A stretch of 64,000 nt of DNA from Bradyrhizobium huanghuaihaiense (GTDB taxonomy: Bacteria; Pseudomonadota; Alphaproteobacteria; Rhizobiales; Xanthobacteraceae): positions 156,919 to 220,918 of the forward strand of contig NZ_VLLA01000016.1 of assembly GCF_007830635.1 (NCBI RefSeq), written 5' to 3'. Shown piece by piece: positions 33,803-42,317 of the stretch (the stretch's first letter is position 1; the number at the start of each line of letters is the position of its first letter). The position numbers were made by a program, and so were the translations under genes. Below the pieces are notes generated by a model. The model was not told the origin of the DNA and did no database searches. It saw only the letters and a program-made list of their open reading frames with translations.

Positions 33803-36800
33803 TCAGTGCGCCGCTGAGGCCGAGCGCTTGGCGGCGACCGGCTTCGGCGCGGGCTTCGCGCTTGCCTGCGGCGCGCTGTCCCAGCCGCCGTTCGGCGTCG
33901 CGACGTTGACCGCGTCGTCAGGCTGCGGCTCGGCGCTGAAAGTCTGGATCGCGAGCTTGGCGGCGGCGAGCGATTGCGGGTCGAGGCGCTTGGCGACGTC
34001 GTCGCGCTTGCCGGCCGCATCCGCATCGCCCTGCGCGGCCGCGAGGCTGAACCATTTGTAGGATTCGGCGAGGTTCTGCTCGACGCCGATGCCGCGGGCA
34101 TAGAGGATGCCGAGGTTGAACTGGCTGTCGGCGACGCCGCGATCGGCGGCTTTGCGGAACCACTGCGCCGCGCTCTTGTAATTGGCGCCGCGTCCGCCGC
34201 CGTCGGCATCGAGCACCGCGAGATTGTGCATCGCCTTGGCGTTGCCGCGCTCGGCGGCCTGGGTGTAGTAGCGGCGGGCGATGTCGGCGTCCTTCTTCAC
34301 GCCGAGACCCTTTTCGTAGAGCGTGCCGAGGCGGAAGGTCGCGGGCACCACGCCGGCCTGCGCCGCGCGGTCGTACCACTTCGCCGCTTCGTCGTAATTC
34401 GTGGCGACGCCCTTGCCTTCCGCAAAGCGCAAGCCGATCTCGTAGGCCGCGGTCGCATCGCCCTTCATCGCAGCGGTGCGCAGGGCCGGGCCGCCGATGC
34501 CGTCAGGCAGCTTCTCGCTCGGCGGCACCTGGATGAGGCCGAGCCGCGCACGGCTGCTTCCCGACAGCGCGCCGGTGATGTCGCTGCTCGCAGCAGGCGG
34601 CACCGTCGCGGCAGGCGCCTGCGGGATTTCAACCGAGGCCGCGCTGCCGGAATTCGCGGGCTGCGTCGGCGCGGCATTGTTCTGCGATTGCCGGCCGATC
34701 GGCGTCGGCGAGGTCATCGATGGCGTGATCTGCTCGGGCGCGGCTGGCTTGGTCTCGACCGGCGGTGGCGCGGCCTGCGGTGCCGGTTGGCTCGGAATAT
34801 CCTGCATCGCCTGCGGCGCAGGCGTGCTGCCGCCCTCGAGCAGGTTCATCGCCATCTTGAAGGTGCCGAGCACGATCACGACCACGCTGGCGCCGACCAG
34901 CAGCGAGCGGATCTTCGAGGTGATGGTCGAGCCGCCTTCCTGGCCCTTCTCCTTGGCGCGGGCGATCGCGGCCTTGGCGCCACGGGCCGGCTTCTCGGGC
35001 GGCTGCGCGGCGGCAGCTTGCGCCGCGCGGCGCGCGGCCGCGATGAAGCTCGACGACGACACCGGCTCCTTCGGTGCGGCGGGGATTTCGCTGATCGCGC
35101 TTTCGGAGGCGGCGATGCGCTCCGAGGGCGTGGCGACGCGGCCGCCCGGCCGCGTGCCCGGCTCGAGCGGATGATCCGGCGGCAATTCCGGCGCGATCGC
35201 AGCGCGCGCGGGCGCCGTATGCGGCTCCAGAATCTCGCTGATCGCGCGCGGCGGAACAGGCGGCGGAGTCGGCATCGGCGGCGGCGCGGCGGGCGCAGCG
35301 GCATGGAATTCGCGCGGCGCGGCAACGAAGGCGGAGTGCGGCGGCTGCTGTTGCATGGCGGCCGGGTTCGGCAGCTCAGGCTTCGGATCGTATTTCGGCT
35401 GCTGCGGTGCTTGCGGCCGCGGCTCGCGCGCCATCGGCGCGGGCTCCATCGGCGCGGCCATCGGCATCGCGGCGGGCATCGGCATCGGCTGCGGCGCAGG
35501 GGCCGGCGGCGCGCTGCGCACCGCGCGCAGATCGCCCTCGATCATGGAGAGCCGATCGACGACGTGGCCGAGTGCGCTGTGGACGGCGTCGAGCGAGTCC
35601 TGGGTGCTGCGGTTGGTCTCGGCCTGGCTGAAGCGGATGTCGGAGAGCTCGCGCTTGACGAGATCGACCACGCCCGAATCGACTGGCGGCGCGGAGCTGC
35701 GGCTCTCGGCGAGCGCCGAATAGGTCGCCTGCTGCCGTTCCAGGTGCCTGAGGATGTCGTGCAGGCCGTCCTCGACGCGGCTCAAGTTGCCGTTGCGCGG
35801 ATCGGCGGCGGCCTCGATCCGCTCCAAGAGATACGAGACCCGCTGTTCGAGATGCGCGAAGGTCGAGGCGGAATCGTTGCCGACCTGCATGCGGTCGAAG
35901 CGGTCCGACAGCGCGCGGATCGCGGCTTCCAGATGCTCGGTGCTCTCGGACGGCTGCGGCCGTTCGCGGGTTTCAAGCGCGGCGGTGAGTGCGGCGATGC
36001 GCTGCTCCAGCACCGCAAAGCTGTCGCTGTGGCCGGATGCGCGGGTGATCTGGTCGACCTTGGACGACAGCAGCTGCACGTCCTCGGACAGCCGGCCCAG
36101 CGCCTCGTTGGAGGCGACGTTGGAGACGATGCCGCGCAGCGCCGCGATCGCGCCTTCGAGCTGGCGCACCGTCGAGGGATCGTCATTGGCGCGCAGGATC
36201 AGGTCGAGCTTGGCGCCGAGATTGCGGATCGCCTCGTCATAGCCGGTGAGCTGCTCGGCCGGCGTCAGCGTGCGCAGCACCTGCTTGATGTCGGATAGCG
36301 CGCGCTCGATGCCTGACAGCACCTGGCCGTCGGTGCCGTTGGAGCGGGTCTCGTCGATGCGCCGATGCAGCGAGCGGATCTCGTTCTCGATCGATTCGAT
36401 CGCGCGCCGCGGCATCGCTTCGGTGATGGCGGCGCGAATTTCGGCAAGCTCGCTGCGGAAGGCATTGATCGCCTGCTCGGTATTGTCCGGCCGCTGCAGC
36501 GCTTCGATCTGGCTCGTGATCTTGAGCAGATGGCGCTCGAGCGCCGAGAAATCCGGCCCTGCTTGCGGTGGCGGCGGAGCGTAGGCAGGCGCGTGCGGCG
36601 CCATTGGTGCCATGGTCGGCGCGTAATGCGCTGCGGGCGCAATCGACGGTGCGGCGCGTGGCGGCATCTGCCTGGGCGCAAAACCGTCGAGCTCGCTCTG
36701 GCGCGCGGTGATCTCGGCGACGGCGACGTCGAACGATGCGGGGCTCAGGGGTGGTGAGCTGCGATAGACTTGAGCTGCCGCGCGCTCGACTGCATCGGCC

Positions 36801-37249
36801 TGGCGCTGGCGCGCTTCAACGGGCGATGGGGCAGGGGCTGGCCGCGGCGCCTGTTGTTGCTGCGGACGGGAGATTTGCGACAGGCGCGCGTCGAGCCGCG
36901 AGATCGCGTCGTTGAGCTGGCGCGCGACGCCCTGCTCGCGCGAGACATCTCTTTCGCGAGAAGAGTCTTGGCGCGGCGCGGGCTTTGAGATCCGTTCGAT
37001 CTGCTGGGTGATCGCGTCGAGCCGCTGGTGGATGTCGGCGACTTCGCGGCTCTCCTGACTCGGCACGTGCTGCGGACGTTGATCCTGACGCTGGTCGTAA
37101 GGTCCGCGAAAGTTCGGCGGCGCAGTCTCGCCGAGCGTGGAGTTGAGCCAATCGTTGAGCGACATGCCCGCGCGACGCGCAGCAGCTTCGGCCCGCTCCC
37201 TCACGGATGGATCGATGCCGTCAACACTCCACGATACGCGCGAATTCAT
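33803..37249 (-). CDS. PodJ-like polar localisation protein with Sel1 repeats
   Basis: A 1148-residue protein. The N-terminus carries WSVDGIDPSVRERAEAAARRAGMS, a motif of alphaproteobacterial PodJ-like proteins. A very long coiled-coil region with many LxxxIxAL heptads follows (about residues 80-570), then a Pro/Ala-rich linker (about 580-800) and a single membrane helix (LLVGASVVVIVLGTFKMAM, near 815). A second Pro-rich linker leads to about four Sel1 repeats (about 955-1100: AAYEIGLRFAEGKGV and following). No C-terminal peptidoglycan-binding domain is seen. The start at 37249 removes an unmatched leader. A role in cell-pole organisation is inferred from PodJ of Caulobacter. Confidence 0.85.
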   Translation of the reverse strand: MNSRVSWSVDGIDPSVRERAEAAARRAGMSLNDWLNSTLGETAPPNFRGPYDQRQDQRPQHVPSQESREVADIHQRLDAITQQIERISKPAPRQDSSRERDVSREQGVARQLNDAISRLDARLSQISRPQQQQAPRPAPAPSPVEARQRQADAVERAAAQVYRSSPPLSPASFDVAVAEITARQSELDGFAPRQMPPRAAPSIAPAAHYAPTMAPMAPHAPAYAPPPPQAGPDFSALERHLLKITSQIEALQRPDNTEQAINAFRSELAEIRAAITEAMPRRAIESIENEIRSLHRRIDETRSNGTDGQVLSGIERALSDIKQVLRTLTPAEQLTGYDEAIRNLGAKLDLILRANDDPSTVRQLEGAIAALRGIVSNVASNEALGRLSEDVQLLSSKVDQITRASGHSDSFAVLEQRIAALTAALETRERPQPSESTEHLEAAIRALSDRFDRMQVGNDSASTFAHLEQRVSYLLERIEAAADPRNGNLSRVEDGLHDILRHLERQQATYSALAESRSSAPPVDSGVVDLVKRELSDIRFSQAETNRSTQDSLDAVHSALGHVVDRLSMIEGDLRAVRSAPPAPAPQPMPMPAAMPMAAPMEPAPMAREPRPQAPQQPKYDPKPELPNPAAMQQQPPHSAFVAAPREFHAAAPAAPPPMPTPPPVPPRAISEILEPHTAPARAAIAPELPPDHPLEPGTRPGGRVATPSERIAASESAISEIPAAPKEPVSSSSFIAAARRAAQAAAAQPPEKPARGAKAAIARAKEKGQEGGSTITSKIRSLLVGASVVVIVLGTFKMAMNLLEGGSTPAPQAMQDIPSQPAPQAAPPPVETKPAAPEQITPSMTSPTPIGRQSQNNAAPTQPANSGSAASVEIPQAPAATVPPAASSDITGALSGSSRARLGLIQVPPSEKLPDGIGGPALRTAAMKGDATAAYEIGLRFAEGKGVATNYDEAAKWYDRAAQAGVVPATFRLGTLYEKGLGVKKDADIARRYYTQAAERGNAKAMHNLAVLDADGGGRGANYKSAAQWFRKAADRGVADSQFNLGILYARGIGVEQNLAESYKWFSLAAAQGDADAAGKRDDVAKRLDPQSLAAAKLAIQTFSAEPQPDDAVNVATPNGGWDSAPQASAKPAPKPVAAKRSASAAH

Positions 37250-37593
37250 GACTCTGTCCGGTTCCGACTCCGGCGCCCCACCCGGCGCCTCCAGCCTCCC
37301 CACGCGTGCCGGTTGCAAAGACAATCGAATTTGGCGCGGGTCGTCTGCCTCGAAAACCGACTTTTTCCTGTTACGGTAAATAACGGGTTAAGGAATGCGG
37401 CGCGGGTGTCTTAAAGTTGGGCGGCGGGAACCGGGGACCATGCGCCGCGAAGGTGCGTAGCCCGGATGGAGCGCAGCGCAATCCGGGGCCAGCGGTGCTC
37501 GGGGCGAAGACCCCGGATTACGCGGAGCCTGTCATCGGGCGGCGCTTTGCGCCGACCCGTTGCTCCATCCGGGCTACGGACCCGCGCTTTCGC
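37250..37593. other. Intergenic region upstream of the podJ-like gene
   Basis: The part from 37250 to about 37455 is less GC-rich and should contain the promoter of the podJ-like gene, but I could not assign one. The rest is the repeat pair at 37456-37578. Confidence 0.5.
37456..37578. repeat. Paired repeat (CGTAGCCCGGATGGAGCG family), extended spacer
   Basis: Left end CGTAGCCCGGATGGAGCG and right end CCATCCGGGCTACG are complementary. The spacer is longer than in the family copies at 11.9, 15.6 and 44.5 kb and includes an internal GGCGCTTTGCGCC hairpin. Confidence 0.8.
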
Positions 37594-38184
37594 TCAACCC
37601 TTGCCCTCCCGCTTGCCATCCTCGATCGGCACCACCGTCCCCTTGCCGCTCATCGCCGACAGGGCCTCGAGCGCCTCTTCGCAGAAGTCGGCGACCATCT
37701 GCTCGTGCCGCGCGCCGAGCTGAAGCAGGAGGAGGTTGCCGAGGTCGAGCCGGCCTTCCGCCGTCCCGTCCGGAAAACGCTTCTTCAGGATGCGCTCGTA
37801 ATTGGCGTGGCGGTCGCGGTGGTGCTCCAGGCGGGCCATTAGATCGGTCCGCATCGGCTCGATGTCGATGCTGTCGAGCGCATGCAGCCTCACCAGCAGG
37901 TCGTCCTTGATCGAGGGCGGCGTGCTCGGCCGCGCGGCCCAGTGCCGCAGCGCTGTTCGGCCTTCGGGAGTGAGCGTATAGATGAGTTTATTGGGTTTGC
38001 CTGACTGCACGACCTCACGGCCCTGGATGTAGCCGCGGTCGCGCAGCTTGGAGAGCTCGCGATAGATCTGCTGGTGGTCGGCCTTCCAGAAGAAGCCGAT
38101 CGAGGAATCGAACGTCTTGGCGAGCTCGTAGCCCGTCATCGGCCGTTCCGTCAGGCATGCGAGGATTGCGTCGCCCAGTGCCAT
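37594..38184 (-). CDS. PadR family transcriptional regulator
   Basis: A 196-residue repressor of the PadR type. The N-terminal winged helix (about residues 1-80) contains DAILACLTERPMTGYELAKTFD and QQIYRELSKLRDRGYI, followed by a C-terminal helical dimerisation domain of the Vir_act_alpha type (about 95-175). Its gene diverges from an NTF2-fold gene and a fatty-acid oxidation operon. Nested palindromes in the 210-base gap are strong operator candidates. Control of the acyl-CoA operon is an inference from position. Confidence 0.88.
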   Translation of the reverse strand: MALGDAILACLTERPMTGYELAKTFDSSIGFFWKADHQQIYRELSKLRDRGYIQGREVVQSGKPNKLIYTLTPEGRTALRHWAARPSTPPSIKDDLLVRLHALDSIDIEPMRTDLMARLEHHRDRHANYERILKKRFPDGTAEGRLDLGNLLLLQLGARHEQMVADFCEEALEALSAMSGKGTVVPIEDGKREGKG

Positions 38185-38225
38185 GACTGGCCTCCTTCTT
38201 CGACCTTGACCAACTCGCTTGACTT

Positions 38226-38261
38226 TATGCGCATCGGCGCATATGCGTCAATGTGCATATG
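38226..38261. promoter_or_regulatory. Nested palindromes between padR-type gene and beta-oxidation operon (probable PadR operator)
   Basis: Two perfect overlapping dyads: TATGCGC-N4-GCGCATA at 38226-38243 and CATATGC-N8-GCATATG at 38240-38261. Both repeat the ATGCG/GCATA theme. They lie 42 bases upstream of the PadR start and 134 bases upstream of the divergent NTF2-fold gene. PadR proteins bind ATGT/ATGC-type dyads, so this is the likely operator. Confidence 0.65.
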
Positions 38262-38394
38262 AGGCGGCTTGAGGGGAGGGCCAAAGACCCCACCCGAAAA
38301 CCCAGCGAAATCAAGCTGGGCGCTACTGTGCATGGGGTTGTTTTCGCGTTTTTTGCCAAGGCTCCTGGAAACCCCTTTAGGGAGGGACCCGAGA

Positions 38395-38781
38395 ATGACC
38401 GGCCTCGATTCCTGGTACGCCTACATGAAGTCTCATGACCGCGCCGCGCTCTGGGACCTCCTGCATCCTGACGCCGTGTTCGAAAGCCCCGTCGTGCATT
38501 CGCCGCAGCGCGGCCGCGACATCACCTTCAAATACCTCTCCAGCGCCGAGAAGGTGCTCGGCGGTCCCGGCTTCACCTATGTCGGCGAGTGGAAGAGCGC
38601 CGATGGCGCCGTGCTCGAATTCAAGAATGTCATCGACGGCATCGAGATCAACGGCGTCGACATCATCACCTTCGATGCCGAGGGGCGCATCACCCATTTC
38701 AAGGTGATGGTGCGGCCGCTCAAGGCGATCAACATGCTGCACCGCCTGATGGCGGAGCAGCTTGCCGCCACCCAATCATAA
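38395..38781 (+). CDS. NTF2-fold / SnoaL-like protein preceding acyl-CoA dehydrogenase
   Basis: A 128-residue cone-fold protein (WYAYMKSHDRAALWDLLHPDAVFESP, then GVDIITFDAEGRITHFKVMVRP). The start at 38395 is preceded by GGGAGGGA; the longer frame to 38269 runs over the regulatory region. It is the first gene of a run with acyl-CoA dehydrogenase 41 bases downstream. It could act on or bind acyl-CoA-derived intermediates, but this is only context. Confidence 0.8.
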   Translation: MTGLDSWYAYMKSHDRAALWDLLHPDAVFESPVVHSPQRGRDITFKYLSSAEKVLGGPGFTYVGEWKSADGAVLEFKNVIDGIEINGVDIITFDAEGRITHFKVMVRPLKAINMLHRLMAEQLAATQS

Positions 38782-38822
38782 GCCCAACATCATCCCTTCA
38801 AGCCCCATGCCGGGAGAACGCA

Positions 38823-40613
38823 ATGCCGATCTATAAAGCCCCCGTCGAAGACGTGAACTTCCTGCTCAACGACGTCTTCCAGATCGACCGCTACGACAAT
38901 CTGCCGGGCTTCTCCGATGCGTCGAGCGACGTGCGCGAGGCGATCCTGGGCGAGGCCGCCAAGCTCTCGGAAGAGGTGCTGCAGCCGTTGAACCGCGTGG
39001 GCGATCTCGAAGGCTGCAAGCGCGCCGATGACGGCAGCGTCACCACGCCGAAGGGCTTCAAGGACGCGTTCAAGCAGGTCGCCGAAGGCGGCTGGCTGGG
39101 TCTTTCTGCCCCGACCGAGTTCGGCGGGCAGGGGCTGCCGGTGACGCTGTCCCAGGCGGTCAACGAATTCCAGATCTCCGCCAACATGGCGTTCTCGATG
39201 TATGGCGGCCTCACCATGGGTGCGACTGCGGCGCTCTTGGTGCACGGTACGCCCGAGCAGAAGCAGACCTACGTGCCGAAGATGATCGCGGGCGAGTGGA
39301 CCGGCACCATGAACCTGACCGAGCCGCATTGCGGCACCGATCTCGGCATGCTCCGCACCAAGGCCGTGCGGCAGGCCGACGGCAGCTTCAAGATCACCGG
39401 CACCAAGATCTTCATCTCGGCCGGCGAGCACGATCTCGCCGACAACATCATCCACCTCGTGCTCGCCCGCATCGAGGGCGCACCGGCCGGCATCAAGGGC
39501 GTGTCGCTGTTCGTGGTGCCGAAATTCCTGGTGAACGCCGACGGTTCGGTCGGGCAGCGCAACGGCGTCGTCTGCGGCTCGATCGAGCACAAGATGGGCA
39601 TCCACGGCAATTCCACCTGTGTGATGAACTACGACAACGCCACCGGCTGGCTGATCGGCGAAGAGAACAAGGGCATGCAGGGCATGTTCGTGATGATGAA
39701 CGAGGCCCGCCTCGGCGTCGCCGTGCAGGGCCTCGCGCAGTCTGAAGTGGCCTATCAGAACGCGGTCGCCTACGCCCGCGAGCGCATCCAGGGCCGCGCG
39801 CTCACCGGCGCCAAGGCGCCGGACAAGCAGGCCGACCCGATCATCGTGCATCCCGACGTGCGCCGTACGCTGCTCTCGATCCGCGCATTCAACGAGGCCG
39901 CGCGCGCCTTCGTGATGTGGACCGCGCTGAAGAGCGACGTCGCCCACCGCTCGGAGGACCCGAAGGACCGCCAGGCCGCCGACGACCACATGGGCCTGAT
40001 GACGCCGGTGCTGAAGGGTTTCCTCACCGACTACGGCTTTGCCAACGCGGTGCAGGCGCAGCAGATGTATGGCGGCCACGGCTACATCGCCGAGCAGGGC
40101 ATGGAGCAGTTCGTGCGCGATGCGCGTATCGCCATGATCTATGAAGGCGCCAACGGCATTCAGGCGCTGGACCTCGTCGGCCGCAAGCTGCCGCGCGACG
40201 GCGGCCGCGCCATCATGGCCTTCTTCGGCGAGGTCATGGCCTTCGCCAAGGAGAACGGCGGCGACGAGGCGATGAAGCCGTTCATCACCCCGCTCTCGGC
40301 CTCGCTCGGCCATCTCCAGCAGGCGACGACCTGGCTGATGCAGAATGCGATGATGAAGCCGGACAATGCGGGTGCTGCCGCTACCGATTACCTGCACCTC
40401 TTCGGCTTCGTCGCGCTCGGCTACATGTGGGCGAAGATGGCGAAGGTGACGAACGCCAAGATTGCCGAGAGCGGGGCGACGCCCTATCTCTCGACCAAGC
40501 TCGTCACCGGCCGCTTCTTCATGGAGCGCATGCTGCCGGAGACCGCGGCCAATCTCGCGCGCATCCAGTCCGGCTGCGCCACCATCATGGAACTGCCGGC
40601 GGAAGCGTTCTGA
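38823..40613 (+). CDS. Acyl-CoA dehydrogenase (FadE/DmdC-like, with C-terminal extension)
   Basis: A 596-residue FAD enzyme that introduces the first double bond in acyl-CoA oxidation. Characteristic parts are YKAPVEDVNFLLNDVF at the N-terminus (PF12418-like), GTMNLTEPHCGTDLGMLRTKA for FAD binding, GTKIFISAGEHDL, and YGGHGYIAEQGMEQFVRDARI with the catalytic-loop region IYEGANGIQALDL. The C-terminal extra domain (about residues 470-596) matches the DmdC/PF12806 type. GGGAGA lies before ATG 38823. It is co-directional with thiolase and the multifunctional enzyme: a complete beta-oxidation spiral except acyl-CoA synthetase. Confidence 0.93.
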   Translation: MPIYKAPVEDVNFLLNDVFQIDRYDNLPGFSDASSDVREAILGEAAKLSEEVLQPLNRVGDLEGCKRADDGSVTTPKGFKDAFKQVAEGGWLGLSAPTEFGGQGLPVTLSQAVNEFQISANMAFSMYGGLTMGATAALLVHGTPEQKQTYVPKMIAGEWTGTMNLTEPHCGTDLGMLRTKAVRQADGSFKITGTKIFISAGEHDLADNIIHLVLARIEGAPAGIKGVSLFVVPKFLVNADGSVGQRNGVVCGSIEHKMGIHGNSTCVMNYDNATGWLIGEENKGMQGMFVMMNEARLGVAVQGLAQSEVAYQNAVAYARERIQGRALTGAKAPDKQADPIIVHPDVRRTLLSIRAFNEAARAFVMWTALKSDVAHRSEDPKDRQAADDHMGLMTPVLKGFLTDYGFANAVQAQQMYGGHGYIAEQGMEQFVRDARIAMIYEGANGIQALDLVGRKLPRDGGRAIMAFFGEVMAFAKENGGDEAMKPFITPLSASLGHLQQATTWLMQNAMMKPDNAGAAATDYLHLFGFVALGYMWAKMAKVTNAKIAESGATPYLSTKLVTGRFFMERMLPETAANLARIQSGCATIMELPAEAF

Positions 40614-40622
40614 GGAGTTTCG

Positions 40623-40910
40623 ATGTCTGCAGCAGACGCGATCGTTGCGGAGTTTCGCGCCTTCGGCGCCGGGCTCCGCCGCGACAAGTTCTGCGCGCGC
40701 TCTGCCCTCGACATCGTTGACCGCTGTGAGACCAATGGTGTCGGGATTCTCGGTATCGAAGGGTTTTACCTGACGGACACGACCACCACCCCCCAGCTCG
40801 ATCACATCCTCGATCTGAGCACGGGGGTGAAGGCTTACGACACTGCGCGGCAATTCCTCCGCCATGGCGAAGGGCTGCCGCTGTTCTACGAATTCACGTT
40901 CCAGGATTGA
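40623..40910 (+). CDS. Unknown 95-residue protein inside beta-oxidation operon
   Basis: A small protein with start ATG 40623, GAGGAG upstream, nine bases after the acyl-CoA dehydrogenase stop. The sequence shows a helical N-terminus (ADAIVAEFRAFGAGLRRDKF) and a mixed second half (GVGILGIEGFYLTD, GLPLFYEFTFQD), no signal peptide or membrane segment, and two cysteines. I do not recognise a family. Tight spacing and shared strand support co-expression with the fatty-acid enzymes. A regulatory or chaperone role is possible but unsupported. Confidence 0.65.
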   Translation: MSAADAIVAEFRAFGAGLRRDKFCARSALDIVDRCETNGVGILGIEGFYLTDTTTTPQLDHILDLSTGVKAYDTARQFLRHGEGLPLFYEFTFQD

Positions 40911-40960
40911 TCCCGACCGCGTCGCGGTCGTCACCAATAACTGCAATCAGGAGGCTCCCC

Positions 40961-42169
40961 ATGGCAGATGCCTATATCTACGATCACGTCCGCACCCCGC
41001 GCGGCCGCGGCAAGCCGGACGGCGCGCTGCACGAAGTGACCGCGCTGGCGCTCGCCACCGTGCCGCTGAAGGCGCTGAAGGACCGCAACAACCTGCCGGA
41101 AGACTCGGTCGACGACGTTGTGCTCGGTGTGGTCGATCCGGTCGGCGAAGCCGGCTCCGACATCGCGCGCTTCGCCGCGCTGAAAGCCGGCCTCGGCGAA
41201 GCCGTGCCCGGCGTGCAGATCAGCCGCTTCTGCGCATCCGGCCTCGACGCCGTGAACTTTGCCGCCGCCCAGGTGATGAGCGGCCAGCATGAGCTGGTGA
41301 TCGGCGGCGGCGCCGAATCGATGAGCCGCGTCGGCATCGGCGCCTCCGGCGGCGCCTGGCCGATGGACCCCTCGATGGCGGTGCCGGCCTATTTCATGCC
41401 GCAGGGCGTCTCGGCCGATCTGATCGCGACCAAGTACGGTTTCTCGCGCGATGACGTCGACGCCTATGCGGTGCAGAGCCAGCAGCGCGCGGGCAAGGCC
41501 TGGGACGAGGGCCGCTTCAACAAGTCGGTCGTGCCGGTGAAGGACATCAACGGCCTCACCATCCTCGCCAAGGACGAGCACATGCGTCCCTCGACCACGA
41601 TGCAGTCGCTGGCGCAGCTACAGCCGTCGTTCACGATGATGGCGCAGATGGGCGGCTTCGACGGCGTCGCGGTGCAGTCGCACCCGGAGATCGAGCGCGT
41701 CAACTACGTGCATCACGCCGGCAACTCCTCGGGCATCGTCGACGGCGCCGGTGCCGTGCTGCTCGGCAGCAAGGAGGCGGGTGCCAAGTACGGGATGAAG
41801 CCGCGCGCAAAGATCCGTGCGTTCGCCAACATCGGCTCGGAGCCGGCGATGATGCTGACCGGCCCGGTCGATGTCACCGAGAAGCTGTTCGCGCGTTCCG
41901 GCATGAAGAAGTCGGACATCGACCTGTTCGAGCTCAACGAAGCCTTTGCCTCCGTCGTGCTGCGCTACATCCAGGCCTTCGACATCGACAACGCCAAGAT
42001 CAACGTCAATGGCGGCGCGATCGCGCTCGGTCATCCGCTCGGCGCCACCGGCGCGATGATCCTCGGCACCGTGCTCGACGAGCTCGAGCGCACCAACAAG
42101 TCCACGGCCCTCGTCACGCTGTGCATCGGCGGCGGCATGGGCACCGCGACCATTATCGAGCGGGTGTAA
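40961..42169 (+). CDS. Acetyl-CoA C-acyltransferase (thiolase)
   Basis: A 402-residue thiolase that cleaves 3-ketoacyl-CoA or condenses two acetyl-CoA. The acyl-enzyme Cys is in SRFCASGLDAVN (about residue 91). The His site is in GGAIALGHPLGATGA, preceded by DLFELNEAFA. The second active Cys is in LVTLCIGGGMG. Start ATG 40961 has AGGAGG at ideal distance. It lies between the acyl-CoA dehydrogenase and the multifunctional enzyme, so a degradative role is most likely. Confidence 0.93.
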   Translation: MADAYIYDHVRTPRGRGKPDGALHEVTALALATVPLKALKDRNNLPEDSVDDVVLGVVDPVGEAGSDIARFAALKAGLGEAVPGVQISRFCASGLDAVNFAAAQVMSGQHELVIGGGAESMSRVGIGASGGAWPMDPSMAVPAYFMPQGVSADLIATKYGFSRDDVDAYAVQSQQRAGKAWDEGRFNKSVVPVKDINGLTILAKDEHMRPSTTMQSLAQLQPSFTMMAQMGGFDGVAVQSHPEIERVNYVHHAGNSSGIVDGAGAVLLGSKEAGAKYGMKPRAKIRAFANIGSEPAMMLTGPVDVTEKLFARSGMKKSDIDLFELNEAFASVVLRYIQAFDIDNAKINVNGGAIALGHPLGATGAMILGTVLDELERTNKSTALVTLCIGGGMGTATIIERV

Positions 42170-42177
42170 CGAGCTGC

Positions 42178-42260
42178 CGTAGGGTGGGTTAGCCGAAGGC
42201 GTAACCCACCATTCCACGGCGAGAGAAGTGGTGGGTTACGCTTCGCTAACTCACCCTACG
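42178..42260. repeat. Paired repeat (CGTAGGGTGGGTTAGCG variant) within the beta-oxidation run
   Basis: Ends CGTAGGGTG and CACCCTACG are complementary, as are the inner GTAACCCACC/GGTGGGTTAC arms. Compared with copies at 10.1 and 23.5 kb the inner part reads GGTTA instead of GGCAAA. It sits between thiolase and fadB-like genes, which suggests a possible effect on mRNA stability or processing between them. Confidence 0.83.
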
Positions 42261-42317
42261 AGATCTCAAGTCAACCGCCGCGCCGAAGACTGGCTGCGGC
42301 ACCGAGGAGCAACCACC

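Noticed and set aside
33974..36298. Very long open frame on the plus strand (774 codons) opposite the PodJ-like gene
   Set aside because: Arg/Gly/Ala-rich translation without domains, exactly antisense to a coiled-coil gene with clear family features. High GC makes such frames common.
38790..40946. 718-codon minus-strand frame opposite acyl-CoA dehydrogenase
   Set aside because: Low-complexity His/Glu/Leu/Arg-rich antisense shadow of a well-supported gene.
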